Positions 7,908 to 16,106 of a stretch of DNA of 28,551 nucleotides are shown piece after piece. The stretch covers positions 1 through 28,551 of the forward strand of contig JBJFGR010000147.1 of the NCBI GenBank assembly GCA_051892875.1, written 5' to 3'. The position numbers and the translations under genes are program-made. The notes under the pieces were generated by a model that was not told where the DNA came from, did no database searches, and saw nothing but the letters and a program-made list of their open reading frames with translations. Each line of letters starts with the position of its first letter. Position 1 is the first letter of the stretch. This DNA is from JBJFGR01 sp051892875 (lineage in GTDB: Bacteria; Pseudomonadota; Gammaproteobacteria; Enterobacterales; Succinivibrionaceae).

Positions 7908-8549
7908 TTACATACTTTTTAAAGCTTCTTTGATTATATCTTCAACCTTCATACCTTCTTTATAATACTTATGAACATATAAGCTAGCTTGTTGTGGTTT
8001 ATAACCTAAAGCTATTAAACCATTTATTGCCTGATCTTCAACTTCAATATCCATTACAACAGATTTTGAATTATTATCAATATCTGTTGTATTTATTATA
8101 TTATTAGTTTGTTGTTTATCATTATTATTTGGAACAACAAAATTCCAATTTAAAATTTTATCCTTAATTTCAATAAGTAATCTTTCTGCTGTCTTCTTTC
8201 CAATACCAGGTACTTTTACAATAGATCCTATATTTTCTTTTTTAACTGCTGCAACAAATTCTTCAGGCGATAAAGTTGATAAAACAGCAAGTGCCATTTT
8301 TGGGCCAATACCATTAACTTTTATTAACTCTTTAAATAAAAATTTAGCTTCTTTTGATGTAAAACCAAAAAGTAACTGTGCATCCTCTCTAACAATAAAA
8401 CATGTATAAATTATTGTTTCACAACCAACTTCTGGTAAATTATAAAAAGAAGACATAGGCATAGAAACTTCATAACCAATATTATTTACTTCTAATAATA
8501 TTTCAGGTGGATTTTTTTCTAATAACACACCTCTTAATAAACCAATCAT
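7908..8549 (-). CDS. ruvA: Holliday junction DNA-binding protein RuvA
   Basis: Tetrameric junction-binding partner of RuvB. Visible: OB-fold N-terminal domain starting MIGLLRGVLLEK, two helix-hairpin-helix motifs (VNGIGPKMALAVLS and VPGIGKKTAERLLIEIKD), a flexible Asn/Thr-rich linker, and the RuvB-binding C-terminal domain (ALGYKPQQASLYVHKY). Length 213. I start at the ATG at 8549, preceded by AGGAG and matching the family start; the frame could extend nine codons upstream without a ribosome site. No ruvC is found next to it, unlike in many relatives. Confidence 0.97.
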   Translation of the reverse strand: MIGLLRGVLLEKNPPEILLEVNNIGYEVSMPMSSFYNLPEVGCETIIYTCFIVREDAQLLFGFTSKEAKFLFKELIKVNGIGPKMALAVLSTLSPEEFVAAVKKENIGSIVKVPGIGKKTAERLLIEIKDKILNWNFVVPNNNDKQQTNNIINTTDIDNNSKSVVMDIEVEDQAINGLIALGYKPQQASLYVHKYYKEGMKVEDIIKEALKSM

Positions 8550-9330
8550 TATTTTACTCCTTATCTTTTTTGTCACTATATATCAAATATCGTACTATTA
8601 TATACGATTATTTAAACAATATACGCTATAAGTTCAATAAGTTACTAGACTATTTTTATTAACAACTCTTGTAATTGTTCAAACTCACAAAACTAAATTT
8701 AGGCATAAATTATCCTATTTTTTCCTATCTGTTGCATTATAATATCCACATGTCTGTTTATATACATTAACACCTAACGCTGTAGGTGCAAAATTGCTAA
8801 TTCCTATATATATATTCATTCACCAATTTTTCATAACAGTAAGAACATATCAAACAACTAGCATATTTTATTATATACTAAATATTATTTATTATCCGTT
8901 GTTAATAAATGTTTTAATTAAATCAATAATTGTTATATAGTCTTCTTTGTTTTTACTCTTCATCACAAAAAAAATTTTATAAAACTCTTCGCAAGTCAAT
9001 CCCAAAACTGAAAATGTTACTTGAATTTTTCTTGCGTAAAAAAAGGTAAAGGTTAATTTTCTTTACTTAGTACTTTTCTTTTTAAATCATCTTCCTTGTC
9101 TATTTCAAGATAACATTAGTCCCAAAAAGTAAGTATTTTTTTATTTATGCTATATTTTTCTTAGGGTAGCTTGGGAAATAATTCCATAATTCTTTATTAG
9201 TTACTTCCAAAAGAATCAAACTAGAAAGTAATTGATCGTATGACATGAAATATTTCTTGTCTAAACACAAAAAAATTTTATCAAATAGTAAAATTTTTTA
9301 TTAACCGTATATACAAACATTAAATTTTAG
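8550..9330. other. Gene-free ruvA-rho interval with decayed frames
   Basis: About 780 bases without an intact gene. On the minus strand there are several protein-like open stretches: 8715-8819 (34 residues, MNIYIGISNFAPTALGVNVY and on) and the fragments at 8892-9246 listed separately. At 9270-9280 and 9289-9299 lies an 11-bp A/T inverted repeat (AAAAAATTTTA, 8-base loop, then TATT) that resembles a weak bidirectional terminator. The ruvAB promoter must also lie near the left end. Confidence 0.5.
8892..9246 (-). pseudogene. Unidentified decayed gene in fragments
   Basis: Three successive minus-strand stretches, in shifting frames, look like one broken protein. From ATG 9246: MSYDQLLSSLILLEVTNKEL, then WNYFPSYPKKNIA and a stop. 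Next, one frame over: LEIDKEDDLKRKVLSKEN and a stop. Last: ARKIQVTFSVLGLTCEEFYK, then IFFVMKSKNKEDYITIID and LIKTFINNG, with stop at 8892-8894. Reassembled it would be a protein of a little over 100 residues. I do not recognise the family. The A+T-rich background allows open stretches by chance, so this is a moderate call. Confidence 0.42.
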
Positions 9331-9411
9331 AAGATTATTGACAAAAAGAAATAATAATGATAAATTGCAACACATTGAGAGTAGGAATCTCTATATCCTA
9401 TCAATAATCTT
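9331..9411. repeat. 11-bp inverted repeat spanning the rho promoter
   Basis: AAGATTATTGA (9331-9341) and TCAATAATCTT (9401-9411) are exact complements, 59 bases apart. The left arm overlaps the proposed -35 box; the right arm lies in the early leader and is followed by TTTTTATT. Confidence 0.6.
9338..9366 (+). promoter_or_regulatory. Likely sigma-70 promoter of rho
   Basis: TTGACA (9338-9343), 17 bases, TAAATT (9361-9366). The -35 is consensus and the spacing ideal. It predicts a leader of about 200 bases before rho, consistent with the long autoregulated rho leaders of other gammaproteobacteria; a T-rich stretch (9411-9430) follows the start. Confidence 0.6.
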
Positions 9412-9571
9412 TTTTATTGTCGTTTTTACCATTATTTAGATAATAGTGTTAATAATCTTTAATCATTCGATTTCGAGTGTACTGCATGTAACCAATGCTA
9501 TTGTTAATATTATTATATTAATAGTGAGTAACAAATACGATTATTTATTTTTTTTACATTCGATCTAATTT

Positions 9572-10852
9572 ATGAATCTATCAGACTTAAAACAAATGCA
9601 AACTCCTGAGCTTGTTGCAAAAGGAGAAGAACTTGGCCTAGAAGGCATCGGTCGTCAAGCTAGAAAAGACATTATCTATAATATTCTCAAAGTCCTATCC
9701 AAAAATGGAGAAGATATCTATAGCGAAGGCGTGCTACAAATACTACCAGATGGTTATGGTTTTTTACGAAGTCCTGACTGCTCTTATTTACCAGGACCAG
9801 ATGACATTTACGTATCCCAAAACCAAATACGTAAATTAAATCTAAGAACTGGAGATACTATTTATGGCAAAATAAGACCTCCAAAAACAGATAATGAAAA
9901 ATATTTTGCTTTACTTAAAGTTGATACAATAAACTTTGAAGACCCTTCTATAAATAAACACAAGATTCTTTTTGAAAATTTAACTCCTCTACATCCAGAT
10001 GAACGTATTCGTTTAGAAAGAGGTAATGGAAGTACTGAAGATATCACAGCTCGTATTATTGACCTTTTATCTCCTATAGGCAAAGGTCAACGTGGACTTA
10101 TAGTTGCTCCACCTAAAGCTGGTAAAACCATGCTTTTACAAAATCTTGCTTCAAGTATTCATGCAAACCATCCTGAATGCACATTAATTGTATTATTAAT
10201 AGATGAACGACCTGAAGAAGTTACTGAAATGCAACGTTTGGTTCATGGTGAAGTTGTAGCATCAACATTTGATGAAGCACCACAACGTCATATTCAAGTA
10301 GCTCAAATGGTTATTGAAAAAGCTAAGAGATTAGTTGAGCACAAACGTGATGTTGTAATTTTACTAGATTCTATTACAAGATTGGCACGTGCTTACAATA
10401 CTGTAATACCATCATCTGGAAAAGTATTAACTGGTGGTCTTGACGCAAACGCTTTACAAGGACCAAAAAGTTTATTCGGTGCTGCTCGAAATATAGAAGA
10501 AGGCGGTTCATTAACTATTATTGGTACTGCATTAGTAGAAACAGGTTCTAAAATGGATGATGTAATCTACGAAGAATTTAAAGGAACAGGTAATATGGAA
10601 TTACAGTTGGTTCGTGCTTTAGCCGAAAGACGAGTATTCCCTGCTATCAGTATTGAACGTTCAAGTACTCGTCATGATGAACTAATTACCACACCTGAAG
10701 AACTTCAAACTATGTGGATTATCCGCAAATTCATGTCAAAATTTGATGAAAATACTGAAAACGAAAGTGGTACAGAATTTTTAATTGATCGTATGGCAAG
10801 AACAAAAACAAATGTAGAATTCTTCGAATATTTGAAGAAAGAACGTAACTAA
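9572..10852 (+). CDS. rho: Transcription termination factor Rho
   Basis: Hexameric RNA-dependent ATPase/helicase that ends transcription. Visible: N-terminal helical domain (MNLSDLKQMQTPEL), cold-shock-like RNA-binding domain (LPDGYGFLRSPDCSYLPGPD), Walker A in APPKAGKTMLL, LLIDERPEEVTEM, Walker B in VVILLDSITRLARAYN, the Q-loop GKVLTGGLDAN, and R-loop GSKMDD. Length 426 (E. coli 419). Immediately after the Q-loop it reads ALQGPKSLFGAAR (Q296 to F302) where E. coli and most relatives have ALHRPKRFFGAAR. No clear ribosome site precedes ATG 9572. Monocistronic: a terminator follows. Confidence 0.98.
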   Translation: MNLSDLKQMQTPELVAKGEELGLEGIGRQARKDIIYNILKVLSKNGEDIYSEGVLQILPDGYGFLRSPDCSYLPGPDDIYVSQNQIRKLNLRTGDTIYGKIRPPKTDNEKYFALLKVDTINFEDPSINKHKILFENLTPLHPDERIRLERGNGSTEDITARIIDLLSPIGKGQRGLIVAPPKAGKTMLLQNLASSIHANHPECTLIVLLIDERPEEVTEMQRLVHGEVVASTFDEAPQRHIQVAQMVIEKAKRLVEHKRDVVILLDSITRLARAYNTVIPSSGKVLTGGLDANALQGPKSLFGAARNIEEGGSLTIIGTALVETGSKMDDVIYEEFKGTGNMELQLVRALAERRVFPAISIERSSTRHDELITTPEELQTMWIIRKFMSKFDENTENESGTEFLIDRMARTKTNVEFFEYLKKERN

Positions 10853-10862
10853 AAATTAATTT

Positions 10863-10905
10863 AAAAAATCCTTAACAAGAATATAACTTGTTCAGGATTT
10901 TTTAT
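10863..10905 (+). terminator. Intrinsic terminator of rho
   Basis: AATCCTTAACAAG, loop AATATAA, CTTGTTCAGGATT, then TTTTTAT. Thirteen-base arms with one mismatch, starting about 10 bases after the rho stop. Confidence 0.85.
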
Positions 10906-11015
10906 AATTGCATATCCTTATAAAAATTTTCTTATATTAAATATCATCAATCCATAATCATACAATGATTTTGACAACTTTTTATTGAAATAATAATATA
11001 AAGAACTTAATAAAA

Positions 11016-11052
11016 TAAAAAACTTGATCAGAAAGAAATTCCGATCAAGTTT
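11016..11052 (-). terminator. Intrinsic terminator of the thr operon
   Basis: Read leftward: AAACTTGATC, 13-base loop, GATCAAGTTT, then TTTATTTTATT. Perfect 10-base arms, 18 bases beyond the thrC stop. Confidence 0.85.
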
Positions 11053-11070
11053 AGATCTTTTTTAAAACAA

Positions 11071-12342
11071 CTATTTATTTAACAAATAACTACGTAATTT
11101 AGAAAAATCTGGTTCCATTTCATCAGAAAGCAATGGAAGTTCTGCTCTACTTGCTAACTCTTCAGGTAAAGGTAAATCAATACCTAAAATACGGTCAACA
11201 TTTTCTTTAAACTTAGCAGGATGTGCTGTACATAAGAAAATACCTGTATCACCTGGTTCTAAATTACTTTGTAAAATTTTATAAGCTATTGCCCCATGTG
11301 GTTCAGTTATATAACCTTTTGCTTTAGTTTCTTTCATTGCATCCATTGTTTCAGCATCTGATAATTTACCATAACCAAGTTCTGATAAACTCCACCCTTT
11401 AACTTTAAATAATTCTTCTACACGAGGCCAATTATTTGGCTTTGATACATCCATAGCATTTGACAGAGTAGCTACTGTTGCATGCGGATCCCAATTACCT
11501 GAAGACAAGTAACGTGGTACAGTATCATTATCATTTGTTGCAACAACAAATTTCTTAACCTTTAAACCTAAAGCCTTAGCTATCAAACCTGCTGTTATAT
11601 CCCCAAAATTACCACTTGGAACAGAAATAACAACATTAGTTCTCTTATCTTTTGGTAATTGAGCAATAGCTTCAAAATAATAACAAACTTGTGCTAATAA
11701 ACGACTAATATTAATAGAATTTGCACTATTTAAACCAATAGCCTGCTTTAGCTCTTCATCATCAAAAGCTGCTTTTACTAATGCTTGACAATCATCAAAT
11801 GCAGCATTTACAGCTACAGTTCTGATGTTTTCTCCTAAGGTACAAAATAACTTTTCTTGCAAATTACTTATCTTACCCTTTGGATATAAAATTACAACAT
11901 CAATACCTGGTAATTTATAGAATGCATGAGCAACTGCTGCGCCTGTATCGCCACTAGTTGCAGTTAATATTGTAATCTTTTTACCATCAGATAAAGCACC
12001 TAAGCACTGAGCCATAAATCTTCCACCAAAATCTTTAAAAGCTAGTGTAGGACCATGAAATAATTCTAATGCGTAATTATTATCATCAACTTTCTTTAAT
12101 GGAGCACCAAAAGCAAATGCTTTTTTTACTAATTCAGGTAAATTAGGTAATTCGTCACCAATTAAATGACCTAGAATTTTTGCAGAACGATCCACAAAAG
12201 GCATATCTAATAATGAATCGATATCATCTATTTCTGAAATCTTTTCTGGAAAAAACAACCCCTGATCTTTACCTAAGCCCTGCTTTACAGCTTGAGCATA
12301 AGATACTTGTTCTTCATTATGCTTGATATTATATAAACGCAT
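11071..12342 (-). CDS. thrC: Threonine synthase
   Basis: Pyridoxal-phosphate enzyme converting O-phosphohomoserine to threonine, last step of the pathway. Visible: ELFHGPTLAFKDFGGRFMAQ with the PLP lysine, TILTATSGDTGAAVAHAF, and SVPSGNFGDITAG, the PLP-phosphate loop. Length 423 (E. coli 428). I start at ATG 12342 (MRLYNIKHNEEQVSYAQAV), preceded by AGAGGA and aligning with the E. coli start; the frame extends eight codons upstream without support. Third gene of thrABC, 61 bases after thrB, with a hairpin in between. Confidence 0.97.
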   Translation of the reverse strand: MRLYNIKHNEEQVSYAQAVKQGLGKDQGLFFPEKISEIDDIDSLLDMPFVDRSAKILGHLIGDELPNLPELVKKAFAFGAPLKKVDDNNYALELFHGPTLAFKDFGGRFMAQCLGALSDGKKITILTATSGDTGAAVAHAFYKLPGIDVVILYPKGKISNLQEKLFCTLGENIRTVAVNAAFDDCQALVKAAFDDEELKQAIGLNSANSINISRLLAQVCYYFEAIAQLPKDKRTNVVISVPSGNFGDITAGLIAKALGLKVKKFVVATNDNDTVPRYLSSGNWDPHATVATLSNAMDVSKPNNWPRVEELFKVKGWSLSELGYGKLSDAETMDAMKETKAKGYITEPHGAIAYKILQSNLEPGDTGIFLCTAHPAKFKENVDRILGIDLPLPEELASRAELPLLSDEMEPDFSKLRSYLLNK

Positions 12343-12368
12343 ATAATCCTCTATACTAGAAAACAAAC

Positions 12369-12396
12369 TACCCTATATACGTTTATATATAGGGTA
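12369..12396 (-). repeat. Hairpin in the thrB-thrC gap
   Basis: TACCCTATATA (12369-12379) and TATATAGGGTA (12386-12396), 6-base loop, perfect 11-base arms. It ends 27 bases before the thrC start. No T-run of terminator quality follows leftward, so it may be an RNA-processing or stabilising element. Confidence 0.7.
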
Positions 12397-12403
12397 TAAC
12401 TAT

Positions 12404-13354
12404 TTAAATTTTTTCTACTACTGTACCATCTGTATCAATCTTACATATGTTACAGAATCCATCATCATTTTGTATAAAATTAGCTTTTAACCAATCTTGC
12501 ATTTGTTGTGCTTTATCAAGATCTTTCATCACTACAAATATTGAAGGACCTGAGCCTGAAATACCTGTTGCCAAAGCACCTAAGGTTGATGCATATTCTC
12601 TAACTTCGCAAAAACCTGGTATTAACTTTTGGCGATAAGGTTCAGCTAATACATCTTTTAATACAGTAGCTGCCAATTCACTATTACCAGTATGAGACGC
12701 ATGAATAAATGTTGCTATTTGTCTACCAAAAGTTAAACAAGTGCTACGAGGATATTCAGTAGGTAAAATAGAACGAGCTTCTGCTGTACTTACCTGAATA
12801 CCAGGGTAACATGAAACCCAATACCAATCACTAAATGTTGGTATTGTTTCACTTATAATATCCAATTCTTCAATCATTAACTGAATACCGCCTAAATAAC
12901 AAGGTGCAGCATTGTCAAAGTGAATTGACTTAGAGATTTTTCCTTCTAACTTACCCATTAAAAGCAATGCTTCATCTTTTGACATTGGATTATCATGAAA
13001 GGCATTTAAAGCTGCAACAGCTGCTACGATTGAAGCTGCACTAGAGCCTAAACCTGAACCGATGGGTAAATTCTTATAAAGTACTAATTTTAAAGGTTTT
13101 ACATTAAGATTTTTAGAATTCATAAATTCCTTAAAACCTAAATATGCATCATAGCAAATATTCTTTTTTGGGTCTTGAGGAAGTTTACCAGCAAACCATC
13201 CTTGCATTTCAAATTCATATTCTTCATTACTATCGTAAATCTCTACGACATCACCTAATATTTGACCATCAATTGGCTTTAAAGCAGCGCCAAGTATATC
13301 AAAACCCACACTCACATTACCAATTGATGCAGGAGCAAAAGCTCGTATTGCCAT
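12404..13354 (-). CDS. thrB: Homoserine kinase
   Basis: GHMP-family kinase that phosphorylates homoserine. Visible: FAPASIGNVSVGFDILGAAL near the N-terminus, the ATP-binding loop LPIGSGLGSSAASIVAAV (about residues 95-112), and the C-terminal GISGSGPSIFVV motif. Length 316 (E. coli 310). It starts 6 bases after the thrA stop, so translation is probably coupled. Confidence 0.97.
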   Translation of the reverse strand: MAIRAFAPASIGNVSVGFDILGAALKPIDGQILGDVVEIYDSNEEYEFEMQGWFAGKLPQDPKKNICYDAYLGFKEFMNSKNLNVKPLKLVLYKNLPIGSGLGSSAASIVAAVAALNAFHDNPMSKDEALLLMGKLEGKISKSIHFDNAAPCYLGGIQLMIEELDIISETIPTFSDWYWVSCYPGIQVSTAEARSILPTEYPRSTCLTFGRQIATFIHASHTGNSELAATVLKDVLAEPYRQKLIPGFCEVREYASTLGALATGISGSGPSIFVVMKDLDKAQQMQDWLKANFIQNDDGFCNICKIDTDGTVVEKI

Positions 13355-13360
13355 TATAAG

Positions 13361-15823
13361 TTAAACCTCTCTCTTCCAGTTTAATGTACGTAAAATATCA
13401 GCAAATACACCAGCAGCAGTAACTTGTGTACCTGCACCATAACCTCTTAACACTAAAGGTATTGGCTGATAATAATCTGATAAGAATGCTAAGGCATTTT
13501 CACCATCTTTAACTTTATATAAAGGATCATCTTCCGAAACAGCCTTAATTGCTACTTTACATTTACCATCAACTATCGAACCGACATATCTTAATACTTT
13601 ACCTTCTGTCTTCATTTTAGCAATAGTTTTTTTAAAGTATTCATCGGCTTGAGGTAAACGAGCTAAAAATTCTTCAGTAGTTCCTGTTGCATCAAATCCT
13701 GGTGGTAATGCCATTTCAACATCAATATCACTCAAATCTAAATCCATACCAACTTCACGGGCAAGAATTAAAATCTTACGAGCCACATCCATACCACTTA
13801 AGTCATCTCTAGGATCTGGTTCTGTAAATCCCTTAGCCTTGGCTGTTAAAGTTGCTTCACTAAAGCTCATACCTTCATCTAATTTACCAAAAATATAAGA
13901 TAGTGAACCTGATAAAATACCCGCAAATTCCTTTAAGCTATCACCTGCAGCTAATAAGTTTTGAAGATTTTCAATTACAGGTAAGCCTGCACCAACGTTA
14001 GTTTCATATAAGAACTTACGTCGACGTAATTGAGCTGCTTTTCGTAAAGCACGATAGTAATCCATTGTGCTAGTATTTGCTTTTTTATTTGGTGTAACTA
14101 CATGAAAACCTGATGATAAGAATTCTACATATTGACTTGAAATTTTCTCATCCGATGTGCAATCTACAATAACTGGATTAATTAAATGACTATCTGTAAT
14201 AAACTTCTTTGCTAAATCTAAACTAAATGATTTATCTGAATTATTCAAAGCATCTTTATAATCAGAATGTAAATCTATACCATCTGCATCTAAAATCATA
14301 TGCTTTGAATTACACAAACCAACTACTCTAATAGCCACACCACTTTTTTGAGCCAGTACACGTTGTTGTCTTCTGATTTGTTCTATTAATGCACCACCAA
14401 CACCACCGATACCAATCAATAAAACGTCTATAAACTGCAATGAACTAAAGAAGTTTTGATGACAAATCTTGATAGCTTCGTTTACCTTATTCTTAGATAC
14501 TACTGCAGATATAGAACGTTCTGATGAACCTTGAGCAATAGCATTTACATTAATATTTGCTAAAGCTAATGAGCTAAAAAATTTCGCTGCAATACCTCTA
14601 GCTGTTTGCATACCGTCACCAATTACTGAAATTATAGCTTTACCATCTGTCATGTCAATGCCATCAAGTAAACCATCCTTTAATTCCAAAGCAAATTCTT
14701 CATCTAATGCTTTCTTAGCAATTTCTGAATCAGAAGTATGTATACAGAATGATATACTATATTCTGATGATGATTGAGTAATCAATGCTATTGAAACTTT
14801 TGCACGTGATACACAATTAAAGATTCGGCCTGCCATACCTACCATACCCTTCATACCAGGTCCGCAGATATTAACAAGAGATATATCTTTCAAATCTGAA
14901 ATACCTTTAATAGGAACAGAAATATCACCTTCTTCTGCTATTAATGTACCTTCTCCATCAGGATTTAAACTGTTCTTTATTAAACATGGTATATGAAATT
15001 GTGCTATAGGAGCTATAGTTCTAGGATGTAAAACTTTTGCACCAAAGTATGATAACTCCATTGCTTCCTTATAACTCATTCTCTTTAATAGTAAAGCATC
15101 TGGAACTATTCTAGGATCACAACTATATACCCCATCAACATCAGTCCAAATTTCACAACATTCAGCATTTACACATGCAGATAAACATGCTGCTGAGTAA
15201 TCGGAACCATTGCGACCTAATAACACTAACTCGCCTTGACTATTTCCACCTGTAAATCCCATCATCAAATATATTGTATGGTCATCGACTTTCTTCTGAG
15301 AAAATAACTCACGAGATAAATCGATATTTACAGTTGATTCTAAATAACCACCCTCTGTTTTTAATGTATGAACAGGACATAAACGAGTTACTTTTTCTCC
15401 TCTGCATTTTAATAATGCATCCATACATGCAACTGATAACTTTTCACCACGACTTAAAATAAAAGCCTGAACATTATCAGGACATTGTCCTAATAAAACA
15501 ATTCCTTCAATACGCTTACGAACAATGGAAAACTCTTGTTCCATTATGTCATATAAAGATGCGGTATCAATTGTTGGGTACTTAGCTTTTATGCCTTCAA
15601 TCAGACCTGAAAATATATCAGTAATTTGACCTAAAATTTCTCTTCCAGAATCACCACTTATAGCAGCATTTACTAAAGATACCAATAAATTAGTAACTTT
15701 TGCAGGTGCAGACAACACTAGTGCTACTTGAGATTGTCTATGGGTCTTTACAACAATATCAGATACTCTAATAAAACGTTCAGCATCCGCTAATGAAGTA
15801 CCACCAAATTTTAAAACACGCAT
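13361..15823 (-). CDS. thrA: Bifunctional aspartokinase / homoserine dehydrogenase I
   Basis: Fused enzyme for the first and third steps of threonine synthesis. Visible: aspartokinase start MRVLKFGGTSLADAERF, LGRNGSDYSAA and EIWTDVDGVYSCDPR, two regulatory ACT regions (ITQSSSEYSISF and IAQGSSERSIS, about residues 320-460), then the dehydrogenase with NAD(P)-binding IGIGGVGGALIEQI, TPNKKANT, and NVGAGLPVIENLQNLL, GILSGSLSYIFGKLDEGMSF. Exactly 820 residues, as in E. coli ThrA. Start at ATG 15823 with AGAGAGG upstream; an upstream in-frame ATG lies inside the attenuator hairpin region. The conserved ACT regions suggest threonine feedback. Confidence 0.98.
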   Translation of the reverse strand: MRVLKFGGTSLADAERFIRVSDIVVKTHRQSQVALVLSAPAKVTNLLVSLVNAAISGDSGREILGQITDIFSGLIEGIKAKYPTIDTASLYDIMEQEFSIVRKRIEGIVLLGQCPDNVQAFILSRGEKLSVACMDALLKCRGEKVTRLCPVHTLKTEGGYLESTVNIDLSRELFSQKKVDDHTIYLMMGFTGGNSQGELVLLGRNGSDYSAACLSACVNAECCEIWTDVDGVYSCDPRIVPDALLLKRMSYKEAMELSYFGAKVLHPRTIAPIAQFHIPCLIKNSLNPDGEGTLIAEEGDISVPIKGISDLKDISLVNICGPGMKGMVGMAGRIFNCVSRAKVSIALITQSSSEYSISFCIHTSDSEIAKKALDEEFALELKDGLLDGIDMTDGKAIISVIGDGMQTARGIAAKFFSSLALANINVNAIAQGSSERSISAVVSKNKVNEAIKICHQNFFSSLQFIDVLLIGIGGVGGALIEQIRRQQRVLAQKSGVAIRVVGLCNSKHMILDADGIDLHSDYKDALNNSDKSFSLDLAKKFITDSHLINPVIVDCTSDEKISSQYVEFLSSGFHVVTPNKKANTSTMDYYRALRKAAQLRRRKFLYETNVGAGLPVIENLQNLLAAGDSLKEFAGILSGSLSYIFGKLDEGMSFSEATLTAKAKGFTEPDPRDDLSGMDVARKILILAREVGMDLDLSDIDVEMALPPGFDATGTTEEFLARLPQADEYFKKTIAKMKTEGKVLRYVGSIVDGKCKVAIKAVSEDDPLYKVKDGENALAFLSDYYQPIPLVLRGYGAGTQVTAAGVFADILRTLNWKREV

Positions 15824-15841
15824 CAAAACCTCTCTAAAACG

Positions 15842-15878
15842 AAAAAAGGCCCAACCTAACAAGTTGTGGGCCTTTCCT
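15842..15878 (-). promoter_or_regulatory. thr operon transcription attenuator (terminator hairpin)
   Basis: Read leftward: GGAAAGGCCCACAAC, short loop, GTTGGGCCTTTTTTC, a G+C-rich stem (unusual here) followed by six T, ending about 20 bases before thrA. It lies between the thrL leader peptide and thrA. The 5' arm segment GCCCA (15867-15871) can instead pair with TGGGC at the end of the leader gene (15912-15916), giving a possible antiterminator. Confidence 0.88.
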
Positions 15879-15908
15879 AAATGTTAATTTAACACAACAA
15901 ATAATCTA

Positions 15909-15965
15909 TCAGCCCATCATGGGGGTTATAGTAATAATAGTTAAAATATGTGCAATTATTAACAT
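15909..15965 (-). CDS. thrL: thr operon leader peptide
   Basis: Short frame upstream of the attenuator: MLIIAHILTIITITPMMG, 18 residues, stop TGA at 15909-15911. It has three Thr and six Ile codons, with TIITIT consecutive, as expected for attenuation by charged tRNA-Thr and tRNA-Ile. E. coli thrL has the same logic with more Thr. GAGA lies about 10 bases before the ATG. The end of the frame overlaps a small CCCATGATGGG palindrome that may act as the pause or protector hairpin. Confidence 0.85.
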   Translation of the reverse strand: MLIIAHILTIITITPMMG

Positions 15966-16041
15966 CTCTAATATCTCAACAATTGTAAAAATAATTTATA
16001 ATTAATTTATACAAAAAATAAAAAATAACAGTAATAGGCGT

Positions 16042-16047
16042 ATTATA
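16042..16047 (-). promoter_or_regulatory. Probable -10 box of the thr operon
   Basis: TATAAT on the minus strand, about 77 bases before thrL. No clear -35 is seen; the nearest, TTGTAG, is 20 bases upstream, longer than ideal. The box adjoins the inverted repeat at 16051-16106. Confidence 0.45.
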
Positions 16048-16050
16048 CAA

Positions 16051-16106
16051 CTAGATTAGTATATTTTCTACAATTTATTACTGTTTATTAAACTATACTA
16101 ATCTAG
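16051..16106. repeat. 13-bp inverted repeat joining the pfkA 3' end and the thr promoter
   Basis: CTAGATTAGTATA (16051-16063) and TATACTAATCTAG (16094-16106), perfect, 30-base loop. The right arm is inside the last codons of pfkA; the left arm lies in the -35/-10 spacer of the thr promoter. It could form a hairpin ending pfkA mRNA (no T-run follows) or be a binding site. Confidence 0.7.

Noticed and set aside
8760..8830. Possible tRNA or small RNA in the ruvA-rho gap
   Set aside because: No cloverleaf arms or G+C-rich stem; base composition matches decayed coding sequence.
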